DNA from: Chloroflexota bacterium
GTDB taxonomy: Bacteria; Chloroflexota; Anaerolineae; Anaerolineales; Villigracilaceae
Assembly: GCA_024434165.1 (NCBI GenBank)
Contig: QMIW01000012.1
Coordinates: 1-59,511 of the forward strand
Direction: 5' to 3'
Length of the DNA stretch: 59,511 nt
Part shown: positions 1-7,509 of the stretch, piece after piece
How the letters are laid out: each line of letters begins with the position of its first letter
How positions within the stretch are numbered: the stretch's first letter is position 1
Notes under the pieces: model-generated
What the model was told of the DNA's origin: nothing
Database searches by the model: none
What the model saw: only the letters and a program-made list of their open reading frames with translations
Position numbers and translations under genes: made by a program

Positions 1-918
1 CACATCCTCGAACAACTCCACCGGATGGTGCCGTATGACAGCGCATCGGTGCAATTGCTGGAGGAAAATGAACTGGTCATCATGGGCGGACGCGGCTGGG
101 AAAACCCGGAAGACGTGCTTGGAATGCGCTTCCTGATCCCCGGCGACAACCCAAACAGCGAGGTGATTCAGACCGGCAAACCTCTCAATTTAACGGAAGT
201 GGGGAAGATTTATCAAAAGTTCAATGAGCCGCCGCACAACCACATCCGCTCGTGGCTGGGCGTGCCGCTGATCGCCCAGGGGAAGATTATCGGGCTGCTC
301 GCCATTGACAGTTCCAAACCGGGCAATTTCACCGAAGAGGATACCAACCTCGCCTCCATCTTCGCAGACCAGGTGGCTGTGGCGCTCGAAAACGCCCGCC
401 TCTTCAGCGAGACAAAGGAGCAGGCTGTCATTGACCCGCTCACGGAAATCTACAACCGGCGCGGCTTGCTTCAATTCGGCATGATCGAATTCCAAAGGTC
501 AATGGAGGGAAACAGAAAGTTTTCCGCCATCATGGCAGATATTGACCACTTCAAAAAGATCAACGACACGCATGGTCACGACGCCGGCGACAAGGTCCTG
601 CGTCAATTCGCCCTGCAGTGCAAAAAATGCGTGCGTGATATTGACCTGGTGGGACGCTACGGCGGCGAAGAGATCGTCATTCTCCTTCCCAACACCGACC
701 TGACCGCAAGCCTGCGCGTGGCAAAACGCCTGGGCAGCGCCATTGCCGCAATGTTCGTCAACATTTCGGAAGGCGTGGACATCAACATAACGGCGAGCCT
801 GGGGGTGGCATGTACCGACGAGAACACCTCTACGCTCGATATCCTCATCAACCGCGCCGATCAAGCCATGTACACCGCGAAGCACAACGGGCGCAACCGC
901 GTGGAATACAGCGTTTGA
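1..918 (+). CDS. GAF-GGDEF diguanylate cyclase, 5' truncated by window edge
   Basis: Predicted to make cyclic di-GMP from two GTP under control of a GAF sensor domain. The reading frame is open from base 1, so the true N-terminus lies outside the window. The first ~130 residues look like a GAF domain (SWLGVPLIAQGKIIGLLAID). They are followed by a GGDEF domain with DPLTEIYNRRG, the metal-binding DIDHFKKIND and the signature GGEEI, an accepted GGEEF variant. RDID upstream of the signature matches the RxxD inhibitory I-site, so product feedback inhibition is expected. No membrane segment is visible in the part present. Catalytic competence is inferred from intact motifs; the signal sensed is unknown. 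The gene ends two bases before the convergent methyltransferase gene. Confidence 0.9.
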   Translation, partial: HILEQLHRMVPYDSASVQLLEENELVIMGGRGWENPEDVLGMRFLIPGDNPNSEVIQTGKPLNLTEVGKIYQKFNEPPHNHIRSWLGVPLIAQGKIIGLLAIDSSKPGNFTEEDTNLASIFADQVAVALENARLFSETKEQAVIDPLTEIYNRRGLLQFGMIEFQRSMEGNRKFSAIMADIDHFKKINDTHGHDAGDKVLRQFALQCKKCVRDIDLVGRYGGEEIVILLPNTDLTASLRVAKRLGSAIAAMFVNISEGVDINITASLGVACTDENTSTLDILINRADQAMYTAKHNGRNRVEYSV

Positions 919-919
919 C

Positions 920-1657
920 TCAGCCCTGCATACAGACCTGATACAACCCCAGCCTGCCGTTTTCCCCATCGGATAAGAACGACGCCTCGATCTCAAACCC
1001 GGCCTGTTCCGCCAGCCGGGAAAGTTCCCCCGCCGAGAACTGGTGCGCGTATCGCAAGCCCTCCCCGCCGCTGCGCCAATCGAGCAGGTAATCTCCTTCG
1101 TCCACATCCGCATCGGAAAGCCCCACCCGGCTCCACGGCTGGATGCGCGCCCGAAGTTTTTCGCTGTTCAAAAACTGCCAGTTGGACAGGATGAATTTTC
1201 CATCAGGCTTCAATAACTTTTTCACCGTTTTCAAAATCTCCAGGCGGATTTCATGCGAGGGGATGTGGTGCATTGTGGCAAAACAAGTAATCAGTGACCA
1301 GTAATTCGTAATCAGTGACTGATGACTGATGGCTGACAACTGATCCCTGACAACTGATAACTTCGTAAGATCAACTTCCTGAAACTCCACCCCGGGCGCA
1401 GACTCCGCTTCCCGCAGCAGAGGCAGGCTGAAATCCACGCCCAGAAGCGGGGCTTTGTGACCGCGTCCCGCCAACTCGCGCAGAAAATTCCCGTTGCCGC
1501 ATCCCAAATCCAAGACAGATTCATCCTCCCGAATCGTTTCCAGAATCTTTTTTACGCCGGGCTGCAACCGCCGGCGCGTGGCGGAAAAGGAATCGCCGAA
1601 GCGGTCGTAAAATTTGCGGTTCAGTTGCAGCAGCCGCGCGGCTGTGGAGGAATCCAT
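920..1657 (-). CDS. Class I SAM methyltransferase, Trm9-like, with in-frame repeat insertion
   Basis: A 245-residue SAM-dependent methyltransferase. Motif I is VLDLGCGNGNF (residues 48-58), followed by the acidic strand end GVDFS and the post-motif CFATMHHIPS with KLLKPDGKFILSNWQF. The C-terminal half resembles the Trm9/ABH8 tRNA-wobble methyltransferase group, but the substrate is an inference only. Residues about 101-124 (starting SVVRDQLSAISHQ) are encoded by a heptanucleotide repeat array and interrupt the expected link between DLTKL and CFATMHH, so this looks like an in-frame insertion in a surface loop. Start chosen at 1657 because TATAAT lies six bases upstream with no Shine-Dalgarno site. 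A longer reading to 1723 would cross that promoter. Divergent from cysH. Confidence 0.8.
   Translation of the reverse strand: MDSSTAARLLQLNRKFYDRFGDSFSATRRRLQPGVKKILETIREDESVLDLGCGNGNFLRELAGRGHKAPLLGVDFSLPLLREAESAPGVEFQEVDLTKLSVVRDQLSAISHQSLITNYWSLITCFATMHHIPSHEIRLEILKTVKKLLKPDGKFILSNWQFLNSEKLRARIQPWSRVGLSDADVDEGDYLLDWRSGGEGLRYAHQFSAGELSRLAEQAGFEIEASFLSDGENGRLGLYQVCMQG
1288..1362. repeat. Heptanucleotide tandem repeat inside a coding gene
   Basis: Six consecutive 7-base units related to ACTGATG occupy 1318-1359, preceded by looser copies of AATCAGTGAC. Three heptamers equal seven codons, so the array keeps the reading frame and encodes a peptide with a seven-residue period (LSAISHQ then SLITNYW). 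Confidence 0.85.
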
Positions 1658-1663
1658 GACAAC

Positions 1664-1669
1664 ATTATA
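1664..1669 (-). promoter_or_regulatory. -10 box, near-leaderless, methyltransferase promoter
   Basis: TATAAT on the minus strand ends six bases before the ATG at 1657. With a usual -10 to +1 distance the transcript would start at or next to the start codon. No clear -35 is seen. Confidence 0.6.
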
Positions 1670-1693
1670 CTCATGCCCGGTATGACATGACGG

Positions 1694-1699
1694 TATAAT
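1694..1699 (+). promoter_or_regulatory. -10 box, near-leaderless, cysH promoter
   Basis: TATAAT ends six bases before the cysH ATG at 1706, the mirror image of the divergent methyltransferase promoter at the same spacing. No Shine-Dalgarno sequence fits between box and start codon. Confidence 0.6.
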
Positions 1700-1705
1700 G
1701 CGGTC

Positions 1706-2464
1706 ATGGTATCGAGAGAGCAAATCGAAAGCCTTTCACAGGAATTTGAAACGAAGACGCCGCAGGAGATCATCCAATGGGCGGCGGATATGTTCTGGCC
1801 CGAGATCGCCGTAAGTTCGTCCTTCCAGACGCAATCCATGGCGCTGCTGCACATGACAACAAGCATCCGGCGCGGCATTCGTGTTTATTTCATTGACACC
1901 GGCTATCATTTTTGGGAGACGCTGATGTTCCGCGAGCAGATCGCCCTGCAATGGCACATCAACGTGATTGACCTGTACCGCGACCCGCGCTGGGATGTCT
2001 TTGCCCGCATGCACACCCGCACCCTGCCGCTCGAAGACCCAAACCTGTGCTGTTACCTGCACAAGGTCCAGCCGATGCAAAAGGCGTTGAAGGATGTGAA
2101 AGCATGGATCACCGGCATCCGCCGCGACCAGACGACCGCGCGCGCCCATGCGAAGATCTTGGAACTGCAAAGCGACGGACTGTTGAAGGTCAACCCGCTG
2201 TTGAATTGGACCAAGGCGGATGTGCAGAAATACATGGAGGAGCACAACCTGCCGCATCATCCCCTCTACGAAAAGGGCTATCGCAGTGTGGGCTGCGCGC
2301 CGTGCACCATCGCCATCGGCGTCAACGACGACGAACGCGCCGGGCGCTGGGCGGGCAGGGGCAAGATCGAATGCGGCTTGCACACGGAGATGTTCACACA
2401 CAAGGATATTTCCGAAGTGAAGGATGAATTTAGAACGGATGTAAAGGACATAAACCAGAGATAA
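1706..2464 (+). CDS. cysH: Phosphoadenylyl/adenylyl-sulfate reductase
   Basis: Reduces activated sulfate (APS or PAPS) to sulfite with thioredoxin in assimilatory sulfate reduction. The 252-residue protein has the PAPS reductase fold (SSSFQTQSMALLHM, VYFIDTGYHFWETL). Four cysteines, C115-C116 and C197/C200, form the CC...CxxC set that binds a 4Fe-4S cluster in the plant/bacterial APS-preferring type, and C223 in ECGLH is the catalytic cysteine. The cluster cysteines favour APS as substrate (inference). No other sulfate-assimilation gene is adjacent. The last residues (INQR and stop) fall in a dispersed repeat that runs into the intergenic space, so the C-terminus may have been extended by it. 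Confidence 0.93.
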   Translation: MVSREQIESLSQEFETKTPQEIIQWAADMFWPEIAVSSSFQTQSMALLHMTTSIRRGIRVYFIDTGYHFWETLMFREQIALQWHINVIDLYRDPRWDVFARMHTRTLPLEDPNLCCYLHKVQPMQKALKDVKAWITGIRRDQTTARAHAKILELQSDGLLKVNPLLNWTKADVQKYMEEHNLPHHPLYEKGYRSVGCAPCTIAIGVNDDERAGRWAGRGKIECGLHTEMFTHKDISEVKDEFRTDVKDINQR

Positions 2465-2521
2465 ACGGAGATGAACAGGACTCTTCATCCATTATCAGTG
2501 TTTATCCGTGTTCATCTGTAG
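2447..2521. repeat. Dispersed repeat with opposed GATGAACA / TGTTCATC halves
   Basis: The end of cysH and the gap before elp3 hold AGATAAACGGAGATGAACAG and a partly inverted copy containing ATCCGTGTTCATCTG. Similar degenerate text-like repeats are common between genes in many bacterial genomes. It supplies the cysH stop codon. Confidence 0.6.
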
Positions 2522-2524
2522 TGA

Positions 2525-4174
2525 ATGTATCGTATGGAACTTACCGAAAAACGCCAACGCTGGAAGAAAATCAACGCGCTGACGCCGCAGAAACTGGAAC
2601 TGGCGCGCCGCCTCCTCGAAAAGATCCGCGAGGGGGAGGATGTGCTGGCTTTGCTCCGCCGCCACCCGCTGGAAGGCGGCGGATATTTGAACAAAGCCGC
2701 GCTGGTTGCCGCGTACAAGCAGATGGTGGAAACGGGCACGATGCAGCCCGACCCTGCCCTGCTGGAAAAGATCCGCATGAAGCCGATGCGGACGCTTTCC
2801 GGCGTGACTACCGTGACGGTGCTGACCAAGCCGTATCCGTGCCCGGGGAAGTGCATTTTCTGCCCCACCGATGTGCGCATGCCCAAAAGTTACCTGCCCG
2901 ATGAACCCGGCGCGATGCGCGCGCTGGAGCATCAGTTCGACCCGTACACGCAGGTCGAGTCGCGCATCCGTGCCTTGAAAAATCTGGGACATCCCACCGA
3001 TAAGATCGAACTGCTGATTCTCGGCGGCACATGGTCTTCCTATCGCCGCGATTATCAGGAGTGGTTCGTCGCGCGCTGCTTCGATGCGATGAATGCCCTC
3101 ACCCCAACCCCTCTCCCAGTGGGAGAGGGGCAGGTGGGTGAGGGGAAATTGGAAAAAATTCATTCCATCAACGAAACCGCGCCGCATCGCAACGTGGGCT
3201 TGGTGATCGAAACCCGTCCCGACGAAATCACCCCCGACGAGATCCGCTGGCTGCGCCACCTCGGCGTGACCAAAGTGCAGATGGGCGCACAAAGTTTCGA
3301 CGACCGCATCCTCGAACTCAACAAACGCGGACACGACGTGGAATGCACGCGCAAAGCCGCCGCCCTGCTCCGCGCGGCGGGATTCAAGATCGTTTTGCAC
3401 TGGATGCCGAACCTGCTGGGCGCAAACCTGGAATCAGACCGCGAAGATTTCGCACGGATGTGGCAGGATTTCTGCCCGGACGAAATCAAAATCTATCCGA
3501 ATCAATTGCTCGCCAACGCCGAACTGTACGAATACTGGCAGCGCGGCGAATTCCATCCCTACACCACCGAAGAGCTGGTGGACTTGCTTGCGGACATCAA
3601 GCCGACCATCCCGCGCTACTGCCGTGTCAACCGCGTCATCCGCGACATTCCCTCCACCAACGTCGTCGAAGGGAACAAACGCACCAGCCTGCGGCAGGAT
3701 GTCCACGACGAGATGAGGCGGCGCGGCACGCGCTGTCAGTGCATTCGCTGCCGGGAGGTGAAGGGCAAGCCCGTGGAACTCTCCTCTCTGCGGCTGGATG
3801 ATCTTGTGTATTCCGCTGGAAAAGCCGAGGAGCATTTCATCTCGTTCAACACCGAAGACGACCGCCTCGCGGGATTCATCCGCCTCTCGCTTCCCCAGGC
3901 AGACTCACCGCAAACCGGAATCGCCGACCTCGACCGCGCGGCGCTCATCCGCGAAGTGCATGTGTACGGACAGTCCCTGCCCGTCGGCGCGGAAAAATCG
4001 GGTGCGGCTCAACATGCGGGGTTGGGTACACGCCTGCTCGAAGAAGCGGAAAAGATAGCCCTTAAGAGGGGTTTTTCACGCCTTGCGGTAATATCCGCCG
4101 TCGGCACACGTCAATACTACCTGGAGCGCGGCTTCGAACGCGGCGAGTATTATTTGGTTAAAAACCTTGCCTGA
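2525..4174 (+). CDS. elp3: Elp3-like radical SAM / GNAT tRNA U34-modifying enzyme, with REP insertion
   Basis: A 549-residue homologue of Elp3, the catalytic subunit that builds the carboxymethyl group on wobble uridine 34 of tRNA using acetyl-CoA and SAM. Bacterial single-subunit forms are known in Chloroflexota such as Dehalococcoides. The radical SAM cysteines are C106, C110 and C113 (CPGKCIFC, CX3CX2C). The middle contains ETRPDEIT and QMGAQSFDD. The C-terminal ~170 residues form the GNAT acetyltransferase half (GLGTRLLEEAEKIA). Residues about 191-208 (LTPTPLPVGEGQVGEG) are encoded by a REP-like palindrome and look like an in-frame insertion in the radical SAM domain between FVARCFDAMN and the IETRPD strand. 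Whether the enzyme stays active is not known, but the frame and motifs are intact. Confidence 0.92.
   Translation: MYRMELTEKRQRWKKINALTPQKLELARRLLEKIREGEDVLALLRRHPLEGGGYLNKAALVAAYKQMVETGTMQPDPALLEKIRMKPMRTLSGVTTVTVLTKPYPCPGKCIFCPTDVRMPKSYLPDEPGAMRALEHQFDPYTQVESRIRALKNLGHPTDKIELLILGGTWSSYRRDYQEWFVARCFDAMNALTPTPLPVGEGQVGEGKLEKIHSINETAPHRNVGLVIETRPDEITPDEIRWLRHLGVTKVQMGAQSFDDRILELNKRGHDVECTRKAAALLRAAGFKIVLHWMPNLLGANLESDREDFARMWQDFCPDEIKIYPNQLLANAELYEYWQRGEFHPYTTEELVDLLADIKPTIPRYCRVNRVIRDIPSTNVVEGNKRTSLRQDVHDEMRRRGTRCQCIRCREVKGKPVELSSLRLDDLVYSAGKAEEHFISFNTEDDRLAGFIRLSLPQADSPQTGIADLDRAALIREVHVYGQSLPVGAEKSGAAQHAGLGTRLLEEAEKIALKRGFSRLAVISAVGTRQYYLERGFERGEYYLVKNLA
3096..3145. repeat. REP-like palindrome inserted in frame in elp3
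   Basis: Begins CCCTCACC and ends GGTGAGGGG, with an inner stem CCTCTCCC...GGGAGAGG. The same family recurs between nusA and ylxR (39870-39955) and near 58259-58345. Here it is 50 bases within an open frame and free of stops. Confidence 0.85.
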
Positions 4175-4238
4175 CCATGGACGATTGACCACAGACCGCA
4201 GATTATAAAAACCATCGTCCATCGTCTATGGTCTGTAT
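4173..4238. repeat. Heptamer-built inverted repeat between elp3 and the DMT gene
   Basis: Left half is built of 7-base units related to ACCATGG/ACGATTG, right half of units related to CATCGTC. ACAGACC near the left and GGTCTGT near the right make it partly palindromic. It fills most of the gap upstream of the transporter. Confidence 0.65.
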
Positions 4239-4252
4239 TTACAGGAGAAAAA

Positions 4253-5131
4253 TTGAAAACAAAACATTGGATCGTCTTCATTACTCTCGGCGCGATTTGG
4301 AGTTCGTCCTTCCTATGGATCAAGATCGGCGTGCAGGAGATCGGACCGATGGCGCTCACCGCCTTCCGCATGTTGTTCGGCGCGTTGACGGCAGTTGCCA
4401 TTGCAGCGTATCAGGGCATTCCCTTTACCCGTGACCCAAAGGACTGGGGTATTTTCGCCATCTTCGGTCCTGCCAGCCTTGCCATCCCCATTTTCCTCAT
4501 CTCCTGGGGCGAGCAGACAATTGATTCAGCGGTTGCGTCCATCCTCAATGCCACCGTCCCGTTGTTTACGCTGCTCATCGCGCACTTCTGGCTGCACGAC
4601 GACAAGATCACCTTTCAGAAAACGCTCGGCTTGCTGGTCGGCTTTGCAGGCGTGCTGGTGCTGATGAGCGAAGACCTGCTTGCCAGCGAACACGGTTCGG
4701 TCATCGGTCAATTTGCCGTGATCCTCGCCGCGCTGTTTTACGCGGGCAGTGCGGTCGGCATCCGCAAATATTCCCAGCACATCAACAACACCATGCGCGG
4801 CGTAGGCTTTCTGATCACAGCCAGTGTGTTCATGTGGGCGATCGGTCCCGTCGCCGAAAAGCCGTTCGAGATTCCCGCCCTGCCCATCACCTGGGTCGCC
4901 GCGCTTTGGCTGGGTATTTTGGGTTCGGGCTTTGCGATGATCATGTTGTATTATTTGATTCACGAAATCGGTCCGACGCGCGCCACACTGGTCACGTATT
5001 TATTTCCCGTCGGCGGCGTGATCCTCGGCGTGATCTTTTTAGATGAGCATCTTTCCTGGCAGTTGGTCGTCGGCACGGTGTTGATCATCGCCAGCCTGGC
5101 TGTGGTCAATTACAAAAAGAAAAATCCGTAG
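4253..5131 (+). CDS. EamA-family (DMT superfamily) transporter
   Basis: A 292-residue inner-membrane protein with about ten hydrophobic segments and two EamA repeats, typical of drug/metabolite exporters. WSSSFLWIKIGVQEIGPMAL near the N-terminus and GSGFAMIMLYYLIHEIGPTRA in the second repeat match the family. Substrate cannot be read from sequence. The start is TTG at 4253 with AGGAG at 4243-4247 just upstream. The stop codon lies inside the perfect palindrome at 5128-5160. Confidence 0.88.
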   Translation: MKTKHWIVFITLGAIWSSSFLWIKIGVQEIGPMALTAFRMLFGALTAVAIAAYQGIPFTRDPKDWGIFAIFGPASLAIPIFLISWGEQTIDSAVASILNATVPLFTLLIAHFWLHDDKITFQKTLGLLVGFAGVLVLMSEDLLASEHGSVIGQFAVILAALFYAGSAVGIRKYSQHINNTMRGVGFLITASVFMWAIGPVAEKPFEIPALPITWVAALWLGILGSGFAMIMLYYLIHEIGPTRATLVTYLFPVGGVILGVIFLDEHLSWQLVVGTVLIIASLAVVNYKKKNP

Positions 5132-5160
5132 TAGTGCAAGTCTCAGACTTGCACTACTAC
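5128..5160. repeat. Perfect 16-bp inverted repeat at DMT gene end
   Basis: Two arms, GTAGTAGTGCAAGTCT and its exact reverse complement, flank a single C. It overlaps the stop codon of the transporter gene and precedes era. It could act as a transcript-end hairpin, but there is no T-run. Arm sequences of this kind occur as dispersed repeats in other genomes. Confidence 0.85.
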
Positions 5161-5181
5161 TTGCGCTGCAACGAGAAACTC

Positions 5182-6126
5182 ATGAACGAACATCGCACCG
5201 GTTACGTTTCCATCATCGGACGTCCCAACGTCGGCAAGTCCACGCTGCTCAACGCCTTGCTTGGGCAGAAGATCGCTGCTGTCTCGCCCCGTCCGCAGAC
5301 CACGCGGCGGCGGCAGCTCGGCATCCTCACGCTCAAAGACGCGCAATTGATCTTTGTGGATACGCCCGGTCTGCACCGACCGAAACACAAACTTGGCGAG
5401 TTTCTGAACGAGGAGGCAAAGGAAGCCCTCGAAGGCGTGGATGTGATTCTCTGGCTGGTGGACGCTTCGACTCCCCCAACGGAGGAGGACGCGAACATCT
5501 CCGCCCTCCTCAAGGAAGCCGCGCCTCAGACTCCCCGATTGCTGGCGCTGAACAAAATAGACATGGTCAAGGCTGACGATTTGCCCGCGCACGAGAGGGA
5601 GTATGTTCGTTTATTTTTTGCTCAAGGCGGCGTCCCCGCTGCCGGGGACGGCGGCGCGAGCAGAAATAAGGTGATGCGCATTTCCGCGTCGAACCGGCTT
5701 GGGCTGGGAGAACTGCTCGAAGCGCTGATTCAATCGTCGCCGGAGAGAGAGGCGGAATATCCCGAAGAGCAGATCACCGACCTTTACGAACGCGAGATCG
5801 CCGCAGACTTGATCCGCGAATCTTGTCTCATCCAATTGCGCGATGAAGTGCCGCACAGCCTGGCGATTCGCATTGATGAGTTCAAGGAACGCGAGAGTGG
5901 CATGGCGTACATCGCCGCGACGATTTTCGTCGAAAGAGAATCGCAAAAGGGAATCGTCATCGGCGAAGGCGGCAGGATGCTCAAATCCATCGGCTCGGCG
6001 GCAAGGAAGGAGATCGAGGAGATGGGCGGACGAAAGGTATTCCTCGAACTGCGCGTGAAGGTCTCGAAGGATTGGCGCAACGACCCGAACATGCTCAGGC
6101 AGTTTGGGTATGGAAAGAGGAAGTAG
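5182..6126 (+). CDS. era: GTPase Era, with in-frame palindromic insertion
   Basis: Era binds the 3' end of 16S rRNA and assists 30S subunit assembly. The 314-residue product has G1 GRPNVGKST (13-21), Switch-region TTRRRQLGIL, G3 DTPG (60-63), G4 NKID (124-127) and a C-terminal KH domain with IVIGEGGRMLKSIG. Start taken at the ATG at 5182; an earlier GTG at 5134 lies inside the upstream palindrome. Residues about 146-162 (FAQGGVPAAGDGGASRN) are encoded by a GC-rich palindromic repeat seen also at 29.2 kb and 58.4 kb, inserted in frame between the G4 and G5 (ISAS) regions. All GTPase and KH motifs remain. Confidence 0.95.
   Translation: MNEHRTGYVSIIGRPNVGKSTLLNALLGQKIAAVSPRPQTTRRRQLGILTLKDAQLIFVDTPGLHRPKHKLGEFLNEEAKEALEGVDVILWLVDASTPPTEEDANISALLKEAAPQTPRLLALNKIDMVKADDLPAHEREYVRLFFAQGGVPAAGDGGASRNKVMRISASNRLGLGELLEALIQSSPEREAEYPEEQITDLYEREIAADLIRESCLIQLRDEVPHSLAIRIDEFKERESGMAYIAATIFVERESQKGIVIGEGGRMLKSIGSAARKEIEEMGGRKVFLELRVKVSKDWRNDPNMLRQFGYGKRK
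5620..5672. repeat. GC-palindromic dispersed repeat in frame inside era
   Basis: Contains TGCTCAAGGCGGCGTCCCC and ends near GAGCAGAAAT. The first block is identical over about 21 bases to the reverse strand of the element at 58368-58461. The second matches GAGCAGAAATTTG at 29214 and 58170. Confidence 0.8.
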
Positions 6127-6129
6127 GGG

Positions 6130-6162
6130 GTAAGTATCAGTGATCAGTGACCGCTGGTTACT
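6130..6162. repeat. Short heptamer repeat between convergent genes
   Basis: Two copies of ATCAGTG in tandem followed by a degraded copy, in the gap between era and the convergent 419-residue protein gene. Same unit type as at 1318 and 28005. Confidence 0.5.
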
Positions 6163-7422
6163 TTACCTGTGCAAATTCCTCGCCGCAACGAAACTCAAGC
6201 CTGCCTTTGTCAAATCCCAGGCGGAGCGATTGCATGCCGCGACCTTTTCGAGGAAATTGCATTGCAGGTGGTCCCAGTCGCCGCTTTCGATAACTTCCTT
6301 TTTCTCGCGGAAGTAATCCAGGATGTCGGAGGGATGCGCGAAAGTCTGCTCGACCTCCGGGTCGCCGCCCTCGTGTTTGGCGGCAATATTGGCAACGTGA
6401 TCGGCGATCTCGACCAACTCGGCGCGGCGGTTGTATGGTTGGACGACGATGCTCTTCCACGTCTCGGTAATGTGATGCTCGAAGCGGACGACGCGCTCGA
6501 AGCCCAGCGCCTTGCGGAATTCGGCGGTCAGTTCCATCGTCCGGTTGTTGATCGAGTTCGACCAGTTGAATCCGATCAGCGGGCTCGTCCCGTCGTCGCG
6601 GCTGAATAGTTTCGCCATCGTCATGATCCACAGCGCATGGTAGGGGTTATCCGAACCGAAGAAGACCGAAATCTTGAATTGAATATCCACGCCGAGTTTG
6701 TAAAGCATGAAACCGAGCAGGATGGTGCCGGCATTGAAATTCAACACATGCTGAACGCCATAATGGGTGTAGTAATACAAGAATTCGTCCAGCCACATGA
6801 GCGCGTGTTCGTTGGGCTGGCCGATGCCGCCGAAATAACCGGTAATGGTGGCGGGTCCGCCGAGATGCGGGTTCGAGCCGTCGGTGCCTTTCGTGTCGAG
6901 CGTCTCCACAAACGACGCGCCGATGATGTCCAGCGCGGCGACGATGGCGGGCAGGTCGCCGTCGGCTTCGGATTCCTTCATCTTGCGGACGGCGATAAAT
7001 CGTCCGGGCACGAGGGTTCGATTTGCGATGGCTTGCTCCGCCATGACTCGAATCCAGGGGAAGTATTGCAGGGCAGAGACTTCGAGCGTGACGGCGTACT
7101 CGTCCTTGAATTGGGTCATCTTTGCCGCCTCACCCAGGACCTTTTGCCTGTACTCCGCGACCGAGACGAATGCGCCCCGGTCGCGCTGTTCGATCAGCCA
7201 ATTGAGGTCTTTGACATAATCGGGCGCCTTGGCTTCCACTTCCTTGAAGAGGTTTTCCATACTGCGCGCCTGGCGGTGTTTGCGGTTGATCTCTTCGGGC
7301 GTGCCGTATTTGGCGACCACAGCAAGGAAGTCCTTCATCACGTGCGAGTTGGGGTCGAGCAGGACCGCATTGACGGCTTCGAGGCGGTTGGGGTCTATTT
7401 CGAGCAGGGAGTGAATATCCAT
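6163..7422 (-). CDS. Uncharacterised 419-residue soluble protein next to panB
   Basis: I do not recognise a family with certainty. The product has no signal peptide or clear membrane segment. It has a helical N-terminal third (PNSHVMKDFLAVVAKYGTP) and a central region rich in conserved-looking aromatic and glycine motifs (HLGGPATITGYFGGIGQPNE, YGVQHVLNFNAGTILLGFML) that suggest a globular, possibly barrel-like enzyme. The start is set at 7422 (MDIHSLLEI) because GGAG lies just upstream; an ATG eight codons earlier is possible. It lies downstream of panB on the same strand with a repeat array between, so co-transcription is likely. A role in or near pantothenate metabolism would be a guess from position only. 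Confidence 0.7.
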   Translation of the reverse strand: MDIHSLLEIDPNRLEAVNAVLLDPNSHVMKDFLAVVAKYGTPEEINRKHRQARSMENLFKEVEAKAPDYVKDLNWLIEQRDRGAFVSVAEYRQKVLGEAAKMTQFKDEYAVTLEVSALQYFPWIRVMAEQAIANRTLVPGRFIAVRKMKESEADGDLPAIVAALDIIGASFVETLDTKGTDGSNPHLGGPATITGYFGGIGQPNEHALMWLDEFLYYYTHYGVQHVLNFNAGTILLGFMLYKLGVDIQFKISVFFGSDNPYHALWIMTMAKLFSRDDGTSPLIGFNWSNSINNRTMELTAEFRKALGFERVVRFEHHITETWKSIVVQPYNRRAELVEIADHVANIAAKHEGGDPEVEQTFAHPSDILDYFREKKEVIESGDWDHLQCNFLEKVAACNRSAWDLTKAGLSFVAARNLHR

Positions 7423-7453
7423 TTGATCTCCTTTTGCGTGCTGCATTTTCCGT

Positions 7454-7509
7454 GTTTACCTGTCTACTTGTTTACTTGTTTACCTGTATACCTTGACTAC
7501 CTATGTACC
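7454..7509. repeat. Octanucleotide repeat array at panB 3' end
   Basis: Five near-perfect 8-base units related to GTTTACCT at 7454-7493, then degraded copies. On the minus strand the array begins inside the last codons of panB and contains its stop codon, then fills the gap to the next gene. Confidence 0.8.

Noticed and set aside
5134-5181. Upstream GTG start for era
   Set aside because: The start would lie in a perfect palindrome that overlaps the preceding stop; Era normally starts near the ATG at 5182.
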